Shown: positions 45,401 through 57,200, counted from the first letter of the stretch. The stretch is DNA of 64,000 nt from Isoetes taiwanensis (GCA_021234155.1 JAJEKV010000014.1:8079563-8143562), one strand, 5' to 3'. Notes: generated from the sequence alone by a model not told the origin. Program-made: numbers and translations.

Positions 45401-48400
45401 TTATGCTCGTCAGTTTTGATCCTCCTGTTGCCTCTAGGGGGCTCGTGGAAGAAGTCGGTTGCTAGCACTTCTCCAGCTTTCAGTTCCTGACCTTTGTCCC
45501 TCTATGCATGTCGGTCTCTCTGGCAAGTAAAGTATCATGGCTCTCCTCCCTGCTGGCTATGTTGTCGGGATGATGGGTCCTTATATCTACGCAGCTTGAC
45601 CCTTGAGTTGAAGAAGTACCTGCCTTAGATATACTCTTGTCGTTGAATAGCCTGGCTATTATCTTGAACTCTCTTTTTGCCGAAGGTGCTTCAGTTGCTA
45701 TCCTTGTCGTTAAGGTGTCGAATGCTTCTACCTTGGGCGTTTGATGTCCCACATGTCGGAGATATGATCGGCTTCTTCTCTTCTAATTACTGGTAGGAGT
45801 ACCTGACGAAGCCATCACCTAGTTGTTGAAGGTATATCTCCTCGTCGCGGTGCCTTTCATAAGTGCATCTCCATCTAATACGCGTGTCATAGCGCATCAC
45901 CTTATATTACCACAGGGTGGAATTATGGTCGTCGCGATGTTGCCTTCTTAGTTGGCTCGTTGATGTCGGGTCATTCCTCCTTCTATTGTTGAGGCCACTC
46001 ATGTCATAAGTTCGTCAAGTGTTGCCGCTGCCACAAGAGGTAGTGTTGCGCCCTGACGATGTCCTGGTGCAGCGCTGATGATCTTGACATGACCGGTGTT
46101 GTCTCTTATTCTGACATTGGGTGGACGAGCGGTCTTCTACTTGAGGGCACTTCCCGAAGTGTTTGGAGTCGAAGGTTTGCTTGGGCTCTAGTCGTTTCTC
46201 CCTCGTACTTGCTCTTCCATTTTGATCTTGGGTTATAGTTATGCTTCCTTGTTTCCTCATTTGGTAGTCGAAGTGAAGGAGCTTCCTGATCTAAGCGCTA
46301 AATCCGTAAAACATGACTCTAAACTCATGTTTCTCCACTATATATGTGAGCACCCGAGATATACAATAGACATATACGCATTTACATCGGGATTTTAATA
46401 CATCCACTTTTCCAAAACAACTACGAAGATCTACTTAAATGTTTATACTCCTTTAAGGTTTCCCCTCCTCCTATCACGTTTGATTCTTCGGTTTGGCTGC
46501 ATCTTCTTCGTTCTGGTTGATTCTGGGATTCCTTGAGATGCTGCTACTATTGTTGACCTTCATGTCTGATCCGAGTTCGTCACCCCAAGTTGCGAAGAGT
46601 GTTCGTCGATGTGATCCCTTGAAAAAGATGCTCCTCCTTAATGTGTATGTCCGTCGTGAGGAATGCGGTGACCGCTCAACGTCCCTACATGCGGTGTGTC
46701 GTTGCAAGGTTGCCGATGTGCGGTGCCGTTGATCGCTTGAGTAGGATCACCTGGCTGTTGCAGTCGGGCATTCTTGAATGTCTTCGAAGCTCTGAGATCG
46801 TGGTCGGTAGGCAGGCATTGTCATTCCTCCGCAGGTTGAATTTCTGAGTGCGACTCCTGTTGCTTGGGCTTTGCTTCATTTCGAGGTGCCTCTATTGTGC
46901 CTGGAAGTGTGGTCATCTCCATTGCACCTACCATAGCTCCTTCTGGTCGCCTTTGCGTGATTTGTACCTGCTGGCTAGGTCGTCTCCTCCGTCCTTTGGG
47001 TCCTATCCATTCGAGTCTCGCACTCCTTGGCTGACGTAGTAAAGTCGTCCTTCCTTTGGTTTCTAGGTGTTTCTGGGTCCGAAATTCTTGTTTGAGCAGA
47101 ATATTCTCCTCTTTGATCTTGCCCCTAATGCTGATATAGGCCTTCAAGTCGGAGATGTTCCTTCCCTGATATGCATCTCATCCCCCTCATGGTCTCCTAC
47201 TTTTTGGAACCGATGAAAGTTCTCCTGCTGGAGTCAGCCTTAGGTGCTTTGTGGTTGCCTAGCTTGGTTGCTCCTTTTGTTGACGTTGCATGACATTCGC
47301 TTGAGCTGCTGGGCTGCAAGATCGTGGTGGTCTACCCTCCGGTTTCTATACGCTCCTGTATCACCACGACTTCTCTCCTCGACGGAAGATTATGCCCTCG
47401 GGCCCTAGCTCGTGATGCTAACGCGGCATCGATGTCTAACGTCTTCCTGCACCTGTATTTTGCTGCCTTGCGTTCTTCCATTTGAAACTCATGTGCGTTG
47501 AGTTGGTGAAGTCGTCGAGATCCTCTTTCCGATGTGAGTTCGTGGACGTGGTAGCCGGGAGGTTGACATCTAGAAGATTCTTGATGCCATTGGTTACCAA
47601 ATATTCTTCCCATTTGATGAAGATTGAAGATAGGCCGGTGGTGTCCTATTCTACTCATTTGTTGGTTGAGGTGTTTGTCGTTGTGCTTTCCTCTCTTGGG
47701 TCTGCCTTTTCGGTCTCCTCTCCTTATCTGTCTGTACGTCGGCTAGGTCCTCGATGTCTTCAAGAAGTTGCGTCTCTTGCTCTTATGTGGCTCTGGCCCT
47801 GCACTTCGAAAGCAACGCTCGTATATCCTAGAGTCTAAGGGCCTACTTGAAGGGCTCCCCTACAACATTCTGGGCTCTATAAGCAAGCAAGATGGCTCGA
47901 GCAGCATTATTGGAGACATATCTATAACCTTCAAGTCTATGGACATTAGGACGTGTGGTATGGCATGAAATGAGGTTTGTTTTACAAGGCCCTCATGGTG
48001 TTTGAGACATACTCTAAGGTCCTAGCAAAGTTGGTATGGGGGAGGGGGGGGTCCAATCTCTATACATGGAGTGACTTGGGCAGCTTTAGACTCTAGCTCC
48101 TTTCTAGATATCCTGGCAATATGGAGTGTCAATGTGGCGGCTATATAAGTCAAACTCTATTAGAAGGACAAAGAATTAGGTCAAGGTTTATGCATGAGCA
48201 GAGGTGATATACCAACAATTGAACTTGGGTTGCTATGCTGAGGTCTAGATGACTATAACAAAGGGGTGTTCTTGAGCAGGAGTAAGGCATCAGCTTCGAG
48301 CCAAGAGCAATACTTGCGAGGTACTAATGGGGTATGCTTCTATTTACAAACGAACCACAGTTTGGAAAAACAATTCAAGGGTTTGAGCAATTTTGGTCAT

Positions 48401-48536
48401 TTTGAGATAGGATTTGACATTTCTAGCCTAATATGAGGTAATAAATGAATTCTAGACTGTCTAACGGTCCTATTGCAATAAATTTCAGGCGATTTGGAGC
48501 TATGTAGCTCAAGTTATGGAGGTTCAAAGTTTGGAG
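39487..48536 (-). other. Interior of the 13.5-kb element, no recognisable protein domains
   Basis: About 9 kb without any gag-pol motif I could find on either strand. Many short open frames occur. Those on the minus strand between 44340 and 47660 are hydrophilic and Arg/Gln/Glu-rich (for example 46821-47147 and 47332-47658). They could be remains of one decayed long frame, but I cannot join them with support. A GC-rich hairpin CGCGGCGGCC-AA-GGCCGCCGCG stands at about 39585-39606. The segment 42530-42600 contains AGGATAGGGTCCT twice. Confidence 0.5.
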
Positions 48537-48603
48537 GTCTCACATTGTGCGCCCAGGGCTCGACCTAAATTTTAGGTTGGTGCTCTGGCGCACAGTGTGA
48601 GAC
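48537..48603. repeat. 67-bp hairpin repeat, copy 1
   Basis: GTCTCACATTGTGCGCC pairs with GGCGCACAGTGTGAGAC, and the inner CCTAAA pairs with TTTAGG, so the whole repeat is one imperfect palindrome. A second copy at 49529-49595 differs by one base in the aligned unit. Confidence 0.9.
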
Positions 48604-48745
48604 ATTTCTCACTAATCGATCTAAATATGACCAATTTGGCTAAAACAAAAGCCATTAATTGCTAATTCAGCTTAATTAAGTAACTTCATACACTTATAAT
48701 TTACTCTAAAACACTTTGTATTCACAAAATTTATGATTTACGAAA

Positions 48746-49298
48746 TTAATAAGGCTCTCCTTTAATATGACTGGCCAAGTGCATATCTTTCTTCATTAGA
48801 GTTACTCTCTTGGCGTGTATTGTGCAGGCTGTTGAGTCTTCAAAATGTTGGACCAGCTTCTGCTCTGCTGCTTCTTGAACCTTGGCCTCCCGCTCTCGTT
48901 CTGCCCTCTCCTCTTCTTGTATCTCCCGCTCTATCTGCTCGTACACTTCTTGGGTCTCTTCATCCATTGAACCCGGAGATCCAATGTCCTCTTCCTCTAG
49001 TGCTTCTGTTGATCCTTGGGATCCCTACTCCTGGGCTGGCTGGTCCCCTTCTGTTGGCTTGGAGGAACTCCCTACCTTCAGGTTTGGGTTGAAGTCCTCG
49101 TCGTCTGAATCATCAGAGGAGGCTGGCTGGTCGGCTGGCCGTTCCTTGATGACTACCTTGACGTTCGGGGTCTTCTTCGTCTCTCGCTTGGGCTCCTCCA
49201 CGCCTTTGCCCTTCCGCTTCTTGTTTTCTTCGGCCTCCTTGGCCTCTGGCTATTTCGCCTTATCGAGGAAGTCGAGCGGTCAGTTTGGTGCGCGCCAT
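48746..49298 (-). pseudogene. Histone H3-like chimeric frame inside the retrotransposon
   Basis: The ATG at 49298 begins MARTKLTARLPR, which copies the first nine residues of the H3 tail except Q5 to L, and then hits a TAA. In the next frame the sequence runs through a Lys/Glu-rich linker (KEAEENKKRKGKGVEEPKRE and on). It continues into an acidic Ser/Asp stretch (SSDDSDDEDFNPN) and a Glu/Arg-rich coil ([14 protein letters not shown]). It ends [16 protein letters not shown] then [16 protein letters not shown] and HIKGEPY. The last 40 residues match the end of the canonical H3 fold at about 25 positions by my memory alignment. The early H3 helices are absent. One frameshift near 49262 and two TAG stops (near 49250 and 49010) break it. 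An intact parent would encode about 183 residues. Confidence 0.8.
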
Positions 49299-49528
49299 GT
49301 CGATCGGAGGTCGGGCGCTCTAAAATTGCCTTGAAATGCGGGGCAAATTTCTAAACAGGAAGTCTACAAATGAGGGGGAGGGGGGGTCTAGGTCTATTTA
49401 TAGTTTGGGCAATTTTAGGTCAAATTCTAAGTTACTCTTAGAATTCTAACTAATCTAACTAGTCTAACTAATCTAACTAAATGTTAGCTCGTTAAAATTC
49501 GTCAAGTTTCAAGGTGATTATGGCCAAT

Positions 49529-49595
49529 GTCTCACATTGTGCGCCCAGGGCTCGACCTAAATTTTAGGTTGGTGCTCTGGCGCATAGTGTGAGAC
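49529..49595. repeat. 67-bp hairpin repeat, copy 2
   Basis: Same sequence as 48537-48603 with one base change (GCGCATAGTG for GCGCACAGTG). Both copies are followed by ATTTCT. It lies between the primer site and the H3-like frame. Confidence 0.9.
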
Positions 49596-49790
49596 ATTTC
49601 TACTTTTGGTCAAATTTTAGTTGAACTTTTTAGTTTACTTGGTTTTCAATTATACTAACTGTTACTAGCTTAGCATATACTACAAAAATGAGAACAAAAA
49701 TTTCCCATTTTTTTCGAGGTTTGAGGATTCTATCAAGTTAGTACTACTGGGAGCATGGCCAGTGCTTTGCTCTTGGTCTCCAAGAACATT

Positions 49791-49802
49791 GCTCTGATAC
49801 CA
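49791..49802 (-). other. Primer-binding site, initiator-Met tRNA type
   Basis: The plus strand reads GCTCTGATACCA, the reverse complement of TGGTATCAGAGC, one base from the right LTR. Confidence 0.94.
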
Positions 49803-49803
49803 C

Positions 49804-51397
49804 TGTGACGTCCCCTACTCATATACGGTGCACTCACCGTATACAAACAGGAGTTCATCCCCCATACCAGCTCCATACTGATATAGGGCCCTACACGTAT
49901 CACTGCAACCTTGATGAGTTCCAGTGGGAAGAATGAAGGGGTCATTTACCCTGTCTCCCCCAGGGCCTACCTAGTTGCGGAAGCGTAAACATACATGTCA
50001 GTATACAACATCACATCACATAACCATCTCGAAGGATGGCTCGTCACATATCTGCATAGACAAAGATCAGCACATCACATATGGGAATCCTACCCAAAGC
50101 TCAGACTCAAAGGGATGACTGACGGCTTGGGTCTCCAGAGTTCATTGCAGACAGAATTCATGGCAATGGATTTGGCTGGCATGAGAACATGGCTTAGGGT
50201 AGTCCACTCCATCCGCCCCTCCTGTGCACACTTTGCAGATTGGGTTGAAAAGTGTTGGGACCGGACCGTAGCCTGCCAGGTGCATAGCCGAAAGGGCTAC
50301 TGCTGGGTTGCATCTCCCCAGTCCTGATGAGGCAGGAAGAGAGTCGCCTCTCCTCCAGGGACTTCCATGCCCAACACAGGTGACTAGAGGGCCACTGCCC
50401 TTATTCGACTTGAACCCAATGGAGAGTGACGCATCAGTCCACGGGTGTCGAGCCCATGCCTTGCCCACACGCAGTGGCAAGCCATTAGACCTAGTCCACA
50501 GGGATCCCCGGTAGGCTTTACACACCAGAGGGATCGTTCTGTGTTGGGACAAGTACCCCATTGTTCTGCCGGTCTAGCCCCTCGACCCACAACCTGGTGT
50601 GGCTCTTGTACACAGGCCGAATTTATAGTGCACTAAAGAGGCTAGCTAGGAGCATCAACTACTAGGCTTTAAGGTCTCTACCTCCCTTCCCAATACAATG
50701 AGTCCACAGAGATGCATCATCACATACATATCACAGAAGAACTAAAGAACAAGATTTAATCTAAATCACAGAGTTAGGTTCTTTAGTTATGGCTCGATAT
50801 CTAGAGATCTAGATGGCTGCTATGGGCAAATCAATAGGCTAAACCTACTTATTCTATGTCTGGGAGGCGGTTTAGACTATTGATTTGGCAAAATATCTGA
50901 TCCTGGCTTGCTCCTCCTGCTCTAAACGCATTCATGCTGCCGAACTGCTTGAAGATGACGCTAGAAAGGGAAATTGATGGCCTAGTCTGCTCAGACAGAC
51001 TTTGGGAGGCGAGATTGGCTCTTGGATCAAGCAAAATAGAGCCCCAGAAGGCTGTGGACGAAAATGGAAAGTTAGGGTTTCCTATGCCTATATAGACTAA
51101 GGGTTAGGGCTAGGGTTTCCCATTATCCCTTTAAGCATGTGGGATAATTGGATGTGGCCCACTTGCCTTTATTAACTAGGCGGCATAAAGTGTACACATG
51201 GGTAAATGTGTACACATGGGTAAATGTGCACATGAGTAAATGTGCACATAAATAAATGTACACACCTTGCAAGTTGCCCCCTAGGGTGCTACTTGCTTGG
51301 CTACACGTCGGCGTACACGTCAATCGGGATGGCATGTACGCGTGATGAGGCAGTACAGTATATGTCTTAGGACCGTATACTGTGCTGGAACGTCACA
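49804..51397 (-). repeat. 5' LTR of the 13.5-kb element
   Basis: 1,594 bp, bounded by TGTGACGT and ACGTCACA and followed by TATCC. It differs from the left LTR mostly by transitions and by a 4-bp insertion near 50275. Open frames inside it (for example 49995-50327) have near-identical but shorter or longer counterparts in the left LTR and have no known domain. Confidence 0.95.
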
Positions 51398-51454
51398 TAT
51401 CCAGCGACCTATTCTTCATTTGTTCATCTATTCGGTTCGGCATAACCAGGAAAC

Positions 51455-51610
51455 CCTAACAAAGCGTCAGTTTTTCCTGTATCACGGAACAGATCCGGCC
51501 AAACCCTAACGAGCCACAGTTTTTCCTGTATGGCAGAAGCATGTCCGACATTTTCTTATCCGGCCTCAGTTTTTCCTGTATGGCAGAAGCAGATCTGGCC
51601 ATTTCTTCAT
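51455..51610 (+). repeat. CAGTTTTTCCTGTAT short tandem repeat
   Basis: Three copies of CAGTTTTTCCTGTAT(GGCAGAAGCA), spaced about 50-60 bp, occur just outside the LTR element. Confidence 0.75.
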
Positions 51611-54343
51611 CTGGCATAACCATCCGGCATTTTCTCAGATAGAGCTGCTGCCGTTTCAAAAAACCCTGATTTGTTGCTTTCCATGAAAGACCTCAAAAGC
51701 ACTGGGGTTCGAAACAATTCTTTTTAAATAAAAGAATAGATCAACACAGCAAGGAGCGGCAGCTATATAGCTTAGGCACTCCTCGGCAAAAGCAACAAAG
51801 GAGGCGCTTCTTGGAGGCAAACAGATAGAAATATGAGGTGCATCCCTCCCTCTCCTTCCTTGCATTTTTTTCTTCATAAATCTAGTCATTGTATTAATTC
51901 GGTTGCTGAATCTTTAAAAATATTTATTTAAGGGTCTCTTTCCTATCGTAGAGAGAGGTAATGTGCTAGGGAACCCATGGATACGAGGGGGTTTGGCGAA
52001 AACCGCCTGACGACACCGCCACGAGGGTCGTTAGCCCCGAGCAGTGGCGCCGCCAGGCAGTTTCCCGCCGGAAACACCGAGTGTCCATGGGTTCACGCAC
52101 GTGAACTACTGCTATGGCGAAATTCCGTCCCTATTCGTTTCTTGCCTTCTCTGTTCTGTGCCTTCTCTGTCTCTGTTCTGTGTCGTTTTGCCATTTTCAG
52201 GGCCGATTTGGGATTTTCAGGGCCGATTTGCATTTGCAAGGCAAGCAAGAATACTTCGCAGTTTTAGAATGACTCTGCAGGGCCATTGAACGCTTCTTAC
52301 AGAGCTATGTAAGAGGAGGTCCGGTAGAAGTATGGAAAGAGGAGATATGGTGGATGCCGAAGACACGTATGGACAGATTGGTGCTTAGAAGGCACTCTCC
52401 TCACAGAAGGTTTCGAGGAATCGAGCATATTCTGCCTTCAAAACAAGAAGAGGGCTATGGCGAAGCAGGAGAGACTGATTTGAGGAAAATACAACAAAGG
52501 AAAACAGAGCAAGAAAATCCGCTTGATCTTTTATTGTTCTAAGGGGATTAGCAGAAGTTCTACTCCTGCTATGTTGGAAAAGAGGAAACAGCTATGGCGC
52601 CCATGCATCGTCCCAAAAATGTGTACCAAATTTTTCACCCAAAGGTATGTACCGAAATCCAAACTTCTAGCATGGGCGGGAATAAAATATATTTCAAGAA
52701 TACATTAACTAGGCTTTGATCCTCCATATTTCTCATTATTGGGCTATGAATTTATTCAGCATCAATATATGATTTTTTATCTCAAATTGATAGCATTATT
52801 GGGCTGTGATTTTATTCATTGTAAGCAAATGACCTCTTGTTCCAATATATAGCATAATAACAGGGGGTTGTTTTTGTATTTTTATACTTTTTTCCCTAAG
52901 GTTTTTATATGATTTGGTGGTGTAATCTCGTGCATGTACTAATGCGTACATCTAGAGTGCGCATACAGTTTCATGTTTTTTTTATGGCAATTGCCAATGG
53001 TTTGGCCCCATGTTTAAAAAAAAAACAATATCTAACGGCATGCAGGGCTTGATAGCTTAACATTAGGGTTTATTACAGCCTACGTTAGAGTGAAGGATTT
53101 GTTTGGTCGGTTGGAAGGCATGGAAGGCATCTGGGCATCCTCGATTTGCAGTGATACAAATCGGCCAGAGTTATTGTTTTGCAAGGAACGTATTCCTGCA
53201 AAGGAGCAAAGTAAGCAGGATTTCGACTTCCGGCCACGGTTGAAGATGCGAGTTCCAGATTTTGTTTTCCACTGCCCTTTTTTTAACACATTCACAGAGG
53301 AATGCAGGTCATTTGCGAATTTGCAGGGCGAAATTACAACAGGTTTGCAGCCGGGCAAATCCGGGGGAAGCAAGGCGAATCAGGGCGAATTTGTAGCTCC
53401 CCCTCCTCCTTCATCCGCCATCAAATTAATCTGCCCTTTCATTTTTAGCTTCAAGGTCATCCTCGGCATTCAAGGTATCTAGCTCCAGTTCTTCGTATTC
53501 CTCTTTCTTCAAATTTGAATTGATTGTTTGATGCTAGCATGAATTCTAATTCGAAAAAGCTCTCAAACATTAGTTCTTGGGTGAGATTGAGAGCTCTGTT
53601 CTATTATCTTTTTGAGCCGGAATACACATCACGTTGTAGGAGTTTCTTGCTGGTCGATTTGTTTGCTGGAATTTTAGGGTTCTTGGGCGACTGAAGAAAC
53701 CCTGCTGTGAGCGATCACTGAAGAAAATTTGCTGTGACCAATCTACTAAAGCTGCTTCACAGGCATCCTCTAAACCCGCTAAACATTTTTCTAAAGCTAT
53801 GGCGTCATACATAGGATATGTTTATATGATGCATTATAAGTTGTAAGCTATAAGGGTGCATTATAAGGGTAAGTTTTTTATAAGTTGATTAAGAAATTTA
53901 TAGTTTGTTATCATTCCTTATATAAGGCAGTGTAGTTTCTGTTCTCAAAAATTAGGCAGCTAATATTTCTGGGCTGAGGATAGCCATGCTCCTTTTGCAT
54001 TTCCAAATTCAAAAAAGAAAAAAAAAAAAAACCAAGGGATGCCACGTTTATGTTCAAAGGAATCCGCTCCGCTCGGTCGAATGCTCTGATCTCCACTTCC
54101 TCTGCTCCATTCCGGCGAGCTTCGCTCCCACACATCGCCGCCATGGCGGTGCAATAGAATGCAGGATTACTTTGCTTGGAATCAAAGTCTGGATTCTTCG
54201 ATCTTTATTTGCATGGAACTGGGCCTGATTCAATGTTTTTATTGCCGGATTTTGATGAACGGAGTTATTTTTTTGATCATTTTTTTAGGATTGAGCTATG
54301 GGTTATCTTAAATTGAGCTTGTTGGATTGTTTATATGGTGCAG
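51611..54343. other. Intergenic stretch, no supported gene
   Basis: Open frames at 51977-52267 and 53090-53482 have no recognisable domains. The second has a Ser/Pro-rich end. A poly(A)-like run at 54014-54032 may be a retroposon tail. The peroxidase first exon that would be expected here is not found. Confidence 0.55.
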
Positions 54344-55444
54344 GGATGTGATGGGTCAGTTCTGGTGGCTTCAACGGCAAATAATAAGGCAGAAAAGGAT
54401 GTAGATATTAATCTGTCATTACCGGGAGATGGATTTGATGCAGTAAACAAGGCAAAAGATGTAGTGGAGGCCCAGTGTCCTGGCGTATTTTCTTGCGCAG
54501 ATTTGCTCGCTCTGATTACCAGAGATTTTGTGGGCCTGGTTGATATATAAACCCAATTCACCCTCTCAATCTTTAGCAATAGATTCTGAGCAACTGATTT
54601 TTCTGTAGATTGGAGGGCCTCACTAGGAAGTAAAAAAGGGGCGCAGAGATGGCAAAATTTCCCAAGCTTCCTGAGTAAACGGAAATCTGCCTCTTTCGAC
54701 AATGAGCGCGGATCAGCTTATTCAATTATTTGCCTCAAAGGGCTTCAATATGACAGATATGGTGGCTTTGATCGGTAAGGCTACAAAATTTCTACCTTCA
54801 AAACTATAAATTTCATACCGTTTTGGAAAAAAAAAAGCCAGGATTTCTTCAAAGATCAGATTTTTTTTTTATTTATTTTTTTTTTTTTGTTGGATTTAAG
54901 CGCAAAACAAGTGCCCAGTTCTAAGAAGCTTGAATCCCATGCTTTATAGGAACTGTTTTTTGTAGTTTTTTATTGTATTGCAAAATACACAGAACAGAGA
55001 AATTTTAGTGGGTGGTTGTCAAATTGCAGGGGCCCACACTGCTGGATTTGCACATTGCAACCAGTTCATGGATCGGATCTACAATTGGCAAGGGACCAAC
55101 AAAATTGATCCAACTATGAACCCTAATTATGCTGCTGGTCTGAGATTAACCTGCTCGCAAGTTGGATTGGATCCAACAGTGGTTGCGAATCTAGATGTAA
55201 CTACTCCCAAGATCTTCGACAACGTTTTTTTTATCAAAACACTCAGAATGGGCTCGGCCTTCTCAAATCCGACCAAAATTTATTCGATGATCCAAGAACA
55301 CAGCCCATTGTTAACACGTTTGCTTCTTCAAAAACTGCATTTTCATTTGCATCTGATTCTGCCATGGACAAGCTTAGCATGACCGCAGTTAAGACTGGTA
55401 ATGAAGGAGAAATTAGACAAATCTGTGGCTCATTTAACAACTAA
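54344..55444 (+). pseudogene. Class III peroxidase pseudogene lacking exon 1
   Basis: Exon 2 (54344-54538) starts at a TATGGTGCAG acceptor and reads GCDGSVLVASTANNKAEKD, then LPGDGFDAVNKAKDVVE and CPGVFSCADLLALITRD. Exon 3 (54609-54774) carries IGGPH-stop-EVKKGRRDGK and a second stop, then LFASKGFNMTDMVALI. Exon 4 (55030-55444) holds the proximal heme-ligand motif GAHTAGFAHC and ends DKLSMTAVKTGNEGEIRQIC. An extra T in the run near 55227 shifts the frame before the segment that should read QNGLGLLKSDQNLF. Two stops, one frameshift and loss of exon 1 with the distal His make it non-functional. Intact relatives are secreted heme enzymes that oxidise phenolics with hydrogen peroxide. Intron positions match the family. 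Confidence 0.92.
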
Positions 55445-55532
55445 AAACCCGATTTTTCCCAGAATGGATTAATCCTTTTGAACTGGAGCATGGCGAATAT
55501 ATAGTAGCAATTCTTGCTTGCAGGCGGTTTAG

Positions 55533-55904
55533 AAAAGAGAAAAGTGGAGAAAGAAAGAAGAAAACGAGGCACTTTGGGAACAAGCACATAAGCACAATGC
55601 TAAATGTGTATTGGACATTATTTATGAGCTAAAAGGACTGTGGGTGAAAGCTGGACAGTATTTGTCAACACGAGCTGATGTTTTGCCAAATGCACATATT
55701 GAAAGTTTGCGTGAGCTTCAAGACTCGCTCCCACCAAGACCTGTCTCGGAGGTATGTTGCATCCATACTGTATTTGGTTACTTTGCCAGTGTTGCTAATC
55801 ATGTTTTAAATTATTAGGTATACCATATAGTAGAAAACGAACTTGGAAGGAAGCCAAAGGAGCTGTTCATTGAATTTGATGACATTCCTATTGCCACTGC
55901 CTCC
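55533..55904 (+). pseudogene. ABC1/UbiB-type kinase fragment (two exons)
   Basis: Exon A (about 55533-55751, acceptor GCGGTTTAG, donor GTATGT) encodes ENEALWEQAHKHNAKC then ELKGLWVKAGQYLSTRADVL, the ABC1 N-terminal signature with its conserved K-x-G-Q motif. Exon B (55818-55904, donor GTAAGT) encodes VYHIVENELGRKPKELF then IEFDDIPIATAS, which directly precedes the Ala/Gly-rich loop in intact proteins. No later exon (IAQVH and the kinase core) is seen before LINE sequence begins near 56430. ABC1 kinases act mainly in plastids and mitochondria in quinone and lipid metabolism. The fragment starts only 88 bp after the peroxidase stop, which is unusual for two unrelated genes. Confidence 0.88.
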
Positions 55905-56429
55905 GTAAGTAGAATTATGATAAAAGATGTATTATGTAAATTACTATGACAGAGCAGAATTTTTAAGGTCTTGGTATCTTCGTTAAGCATGTGAATACAT
56001 AGGACATGGGCATTCCCACAAAAAAGTCATGAACTTTAAGGTACCTTATGGGAATATGGTTGCCTATAGGCCTGATAACTGGTTATGCTTATATTGGATA
56101 TATCAGCTTTTATCTTCTTTCCCTGCCCCAAAAAAGGGGTGTTTCCTCGCAGGCTCTTGTGACAGATCTTGACTCCTGTTTGTGCTATATTTTTCCATTG
56201 TTCATCTAAGTTCCACTGATTTTCTTTTTAACTTTTATCCACATAAACATATATAGCTGCAGAATTTCACGTGGAAGAAGAATTTCGCGAGGTAGCATCA
56301 TTTTTGGGAAGAGATTCTTGGCGAGCCAACAATCTCTCCAAAATTTGCTCGGGCCTCTTCGCGCTCAATAACCTAATTCAATAACATTCCCTAAAATTAG
56401 CAAAAAAAAGGCATAAAGCACCCAGCATC

Positions 56430-57200
56430 CTATATCGGCGACAAAAAGATTGCCCCTCAATATTGTGTTTAGACCCAGAGAGAAACCCTTAATCGTCATA
56501 TCGCCTACTTTCAAAAGGTGGTCAGTATAGACGATGCTCATCTCCCCGACCCGGCTTATACCATGGCAATGGGGCCGCAACTTCTTAGAGCATGCTGGAA
56601 GGTGAAGAGAACTCAATGGCTAGCCAGATAGAATGTCAGGAGCACATATGCATACAGCTGCAAACAGAAGAGGATTGCCATAGCTTGTGGCAGTACTTTG
56701 ACGCTTGCTTCCCCAAAAAGCGTTGGGATGTTAGTGCCCTTGAACAAGTCACGACAACACATTACCAGCACCACACAAACTGCACACTGGAACAGGGCCC
56801 CGCAGTGTTACCAAACTACCTCAGAATTGCTCAGACACGCAGATGGATTGGGGACGCGTGCTAAGACAGACTTTGTCAATGCTACCAATTGGGAGCCATT
56901 GAGGATGAAAATTCTTCAGAGTTGTCCGGTGTATGTCCATGTGTGGGCATACTATGCTTAGTTGGTCACACCCAACCAGCTCATGCGTGTGATATTAAGC
57001 AAGGCTTCAGTGCGGTACTAACTAGATGGTCTATTTGTATTGAATTCTCACAAACAATCCCCAGTTGCTCGACCCTATTTTCTCTCTGGGTGGCCCTGCG
57101 GCTCCGAGCAGTTATTTTTTTATTTTGGCGCAGTCTCCTGTCTATCGTCATTGAACAACAACTTTTTAATGGGTTCTATATTTCCAGGTTCCTTTTCCTA
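56430..57200 (+). mobile_element. LINE fragment, plus strand
   Basis: The text RHIAYFQKVVSIDDAHLPDP (about 56495-56560) matches RHIVYFQKVVSIDDTRLPNL of the 21155 LINE. Nearby NRAPQCYQTTSELLRHADG (about 56785-56850) parallels its C-terminal region. It is broken by stops and frame changes and lacks the catalytic part. Confidence 0.72.

Larger units (their letters stand above)
37882..51397 (-). mobile_element. 13.5-kb LTR retrotransposon without gag-pol, carrying an H3-like frame
   Basis: LTRs of 1,591 and 1,594 bp (37882-39472 and 49804-51397) with TGTGACGT...ACGTCACA ends are flanked by the 5-bp duplication TATCC (37877-37881 and 51398-51402). The primer site (minus TGGTATCAGAGC, 49791-49802) beside the right LTR and the polypurine tract (AAGGTAGGGAGAA) beside the left LTR set the orientation. 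By eye the LTRs differ at about 29 of 1,590 positions, so the insertion is moderately young. No reverse transcriptase, integrase or protease motif is found in the 10.3-kb interior. It resembles a large non-autonomous derivative that would move with proteins from another element. Confidence 0.95.

Noticed and set aside
53090-53482. Open frame of 130 codons that might be the missing peroxidase exon 1
   Set aside because: It lacks a signal peptide and the distal-His FHDCFV motif, so it is not peroxidase exon 1.
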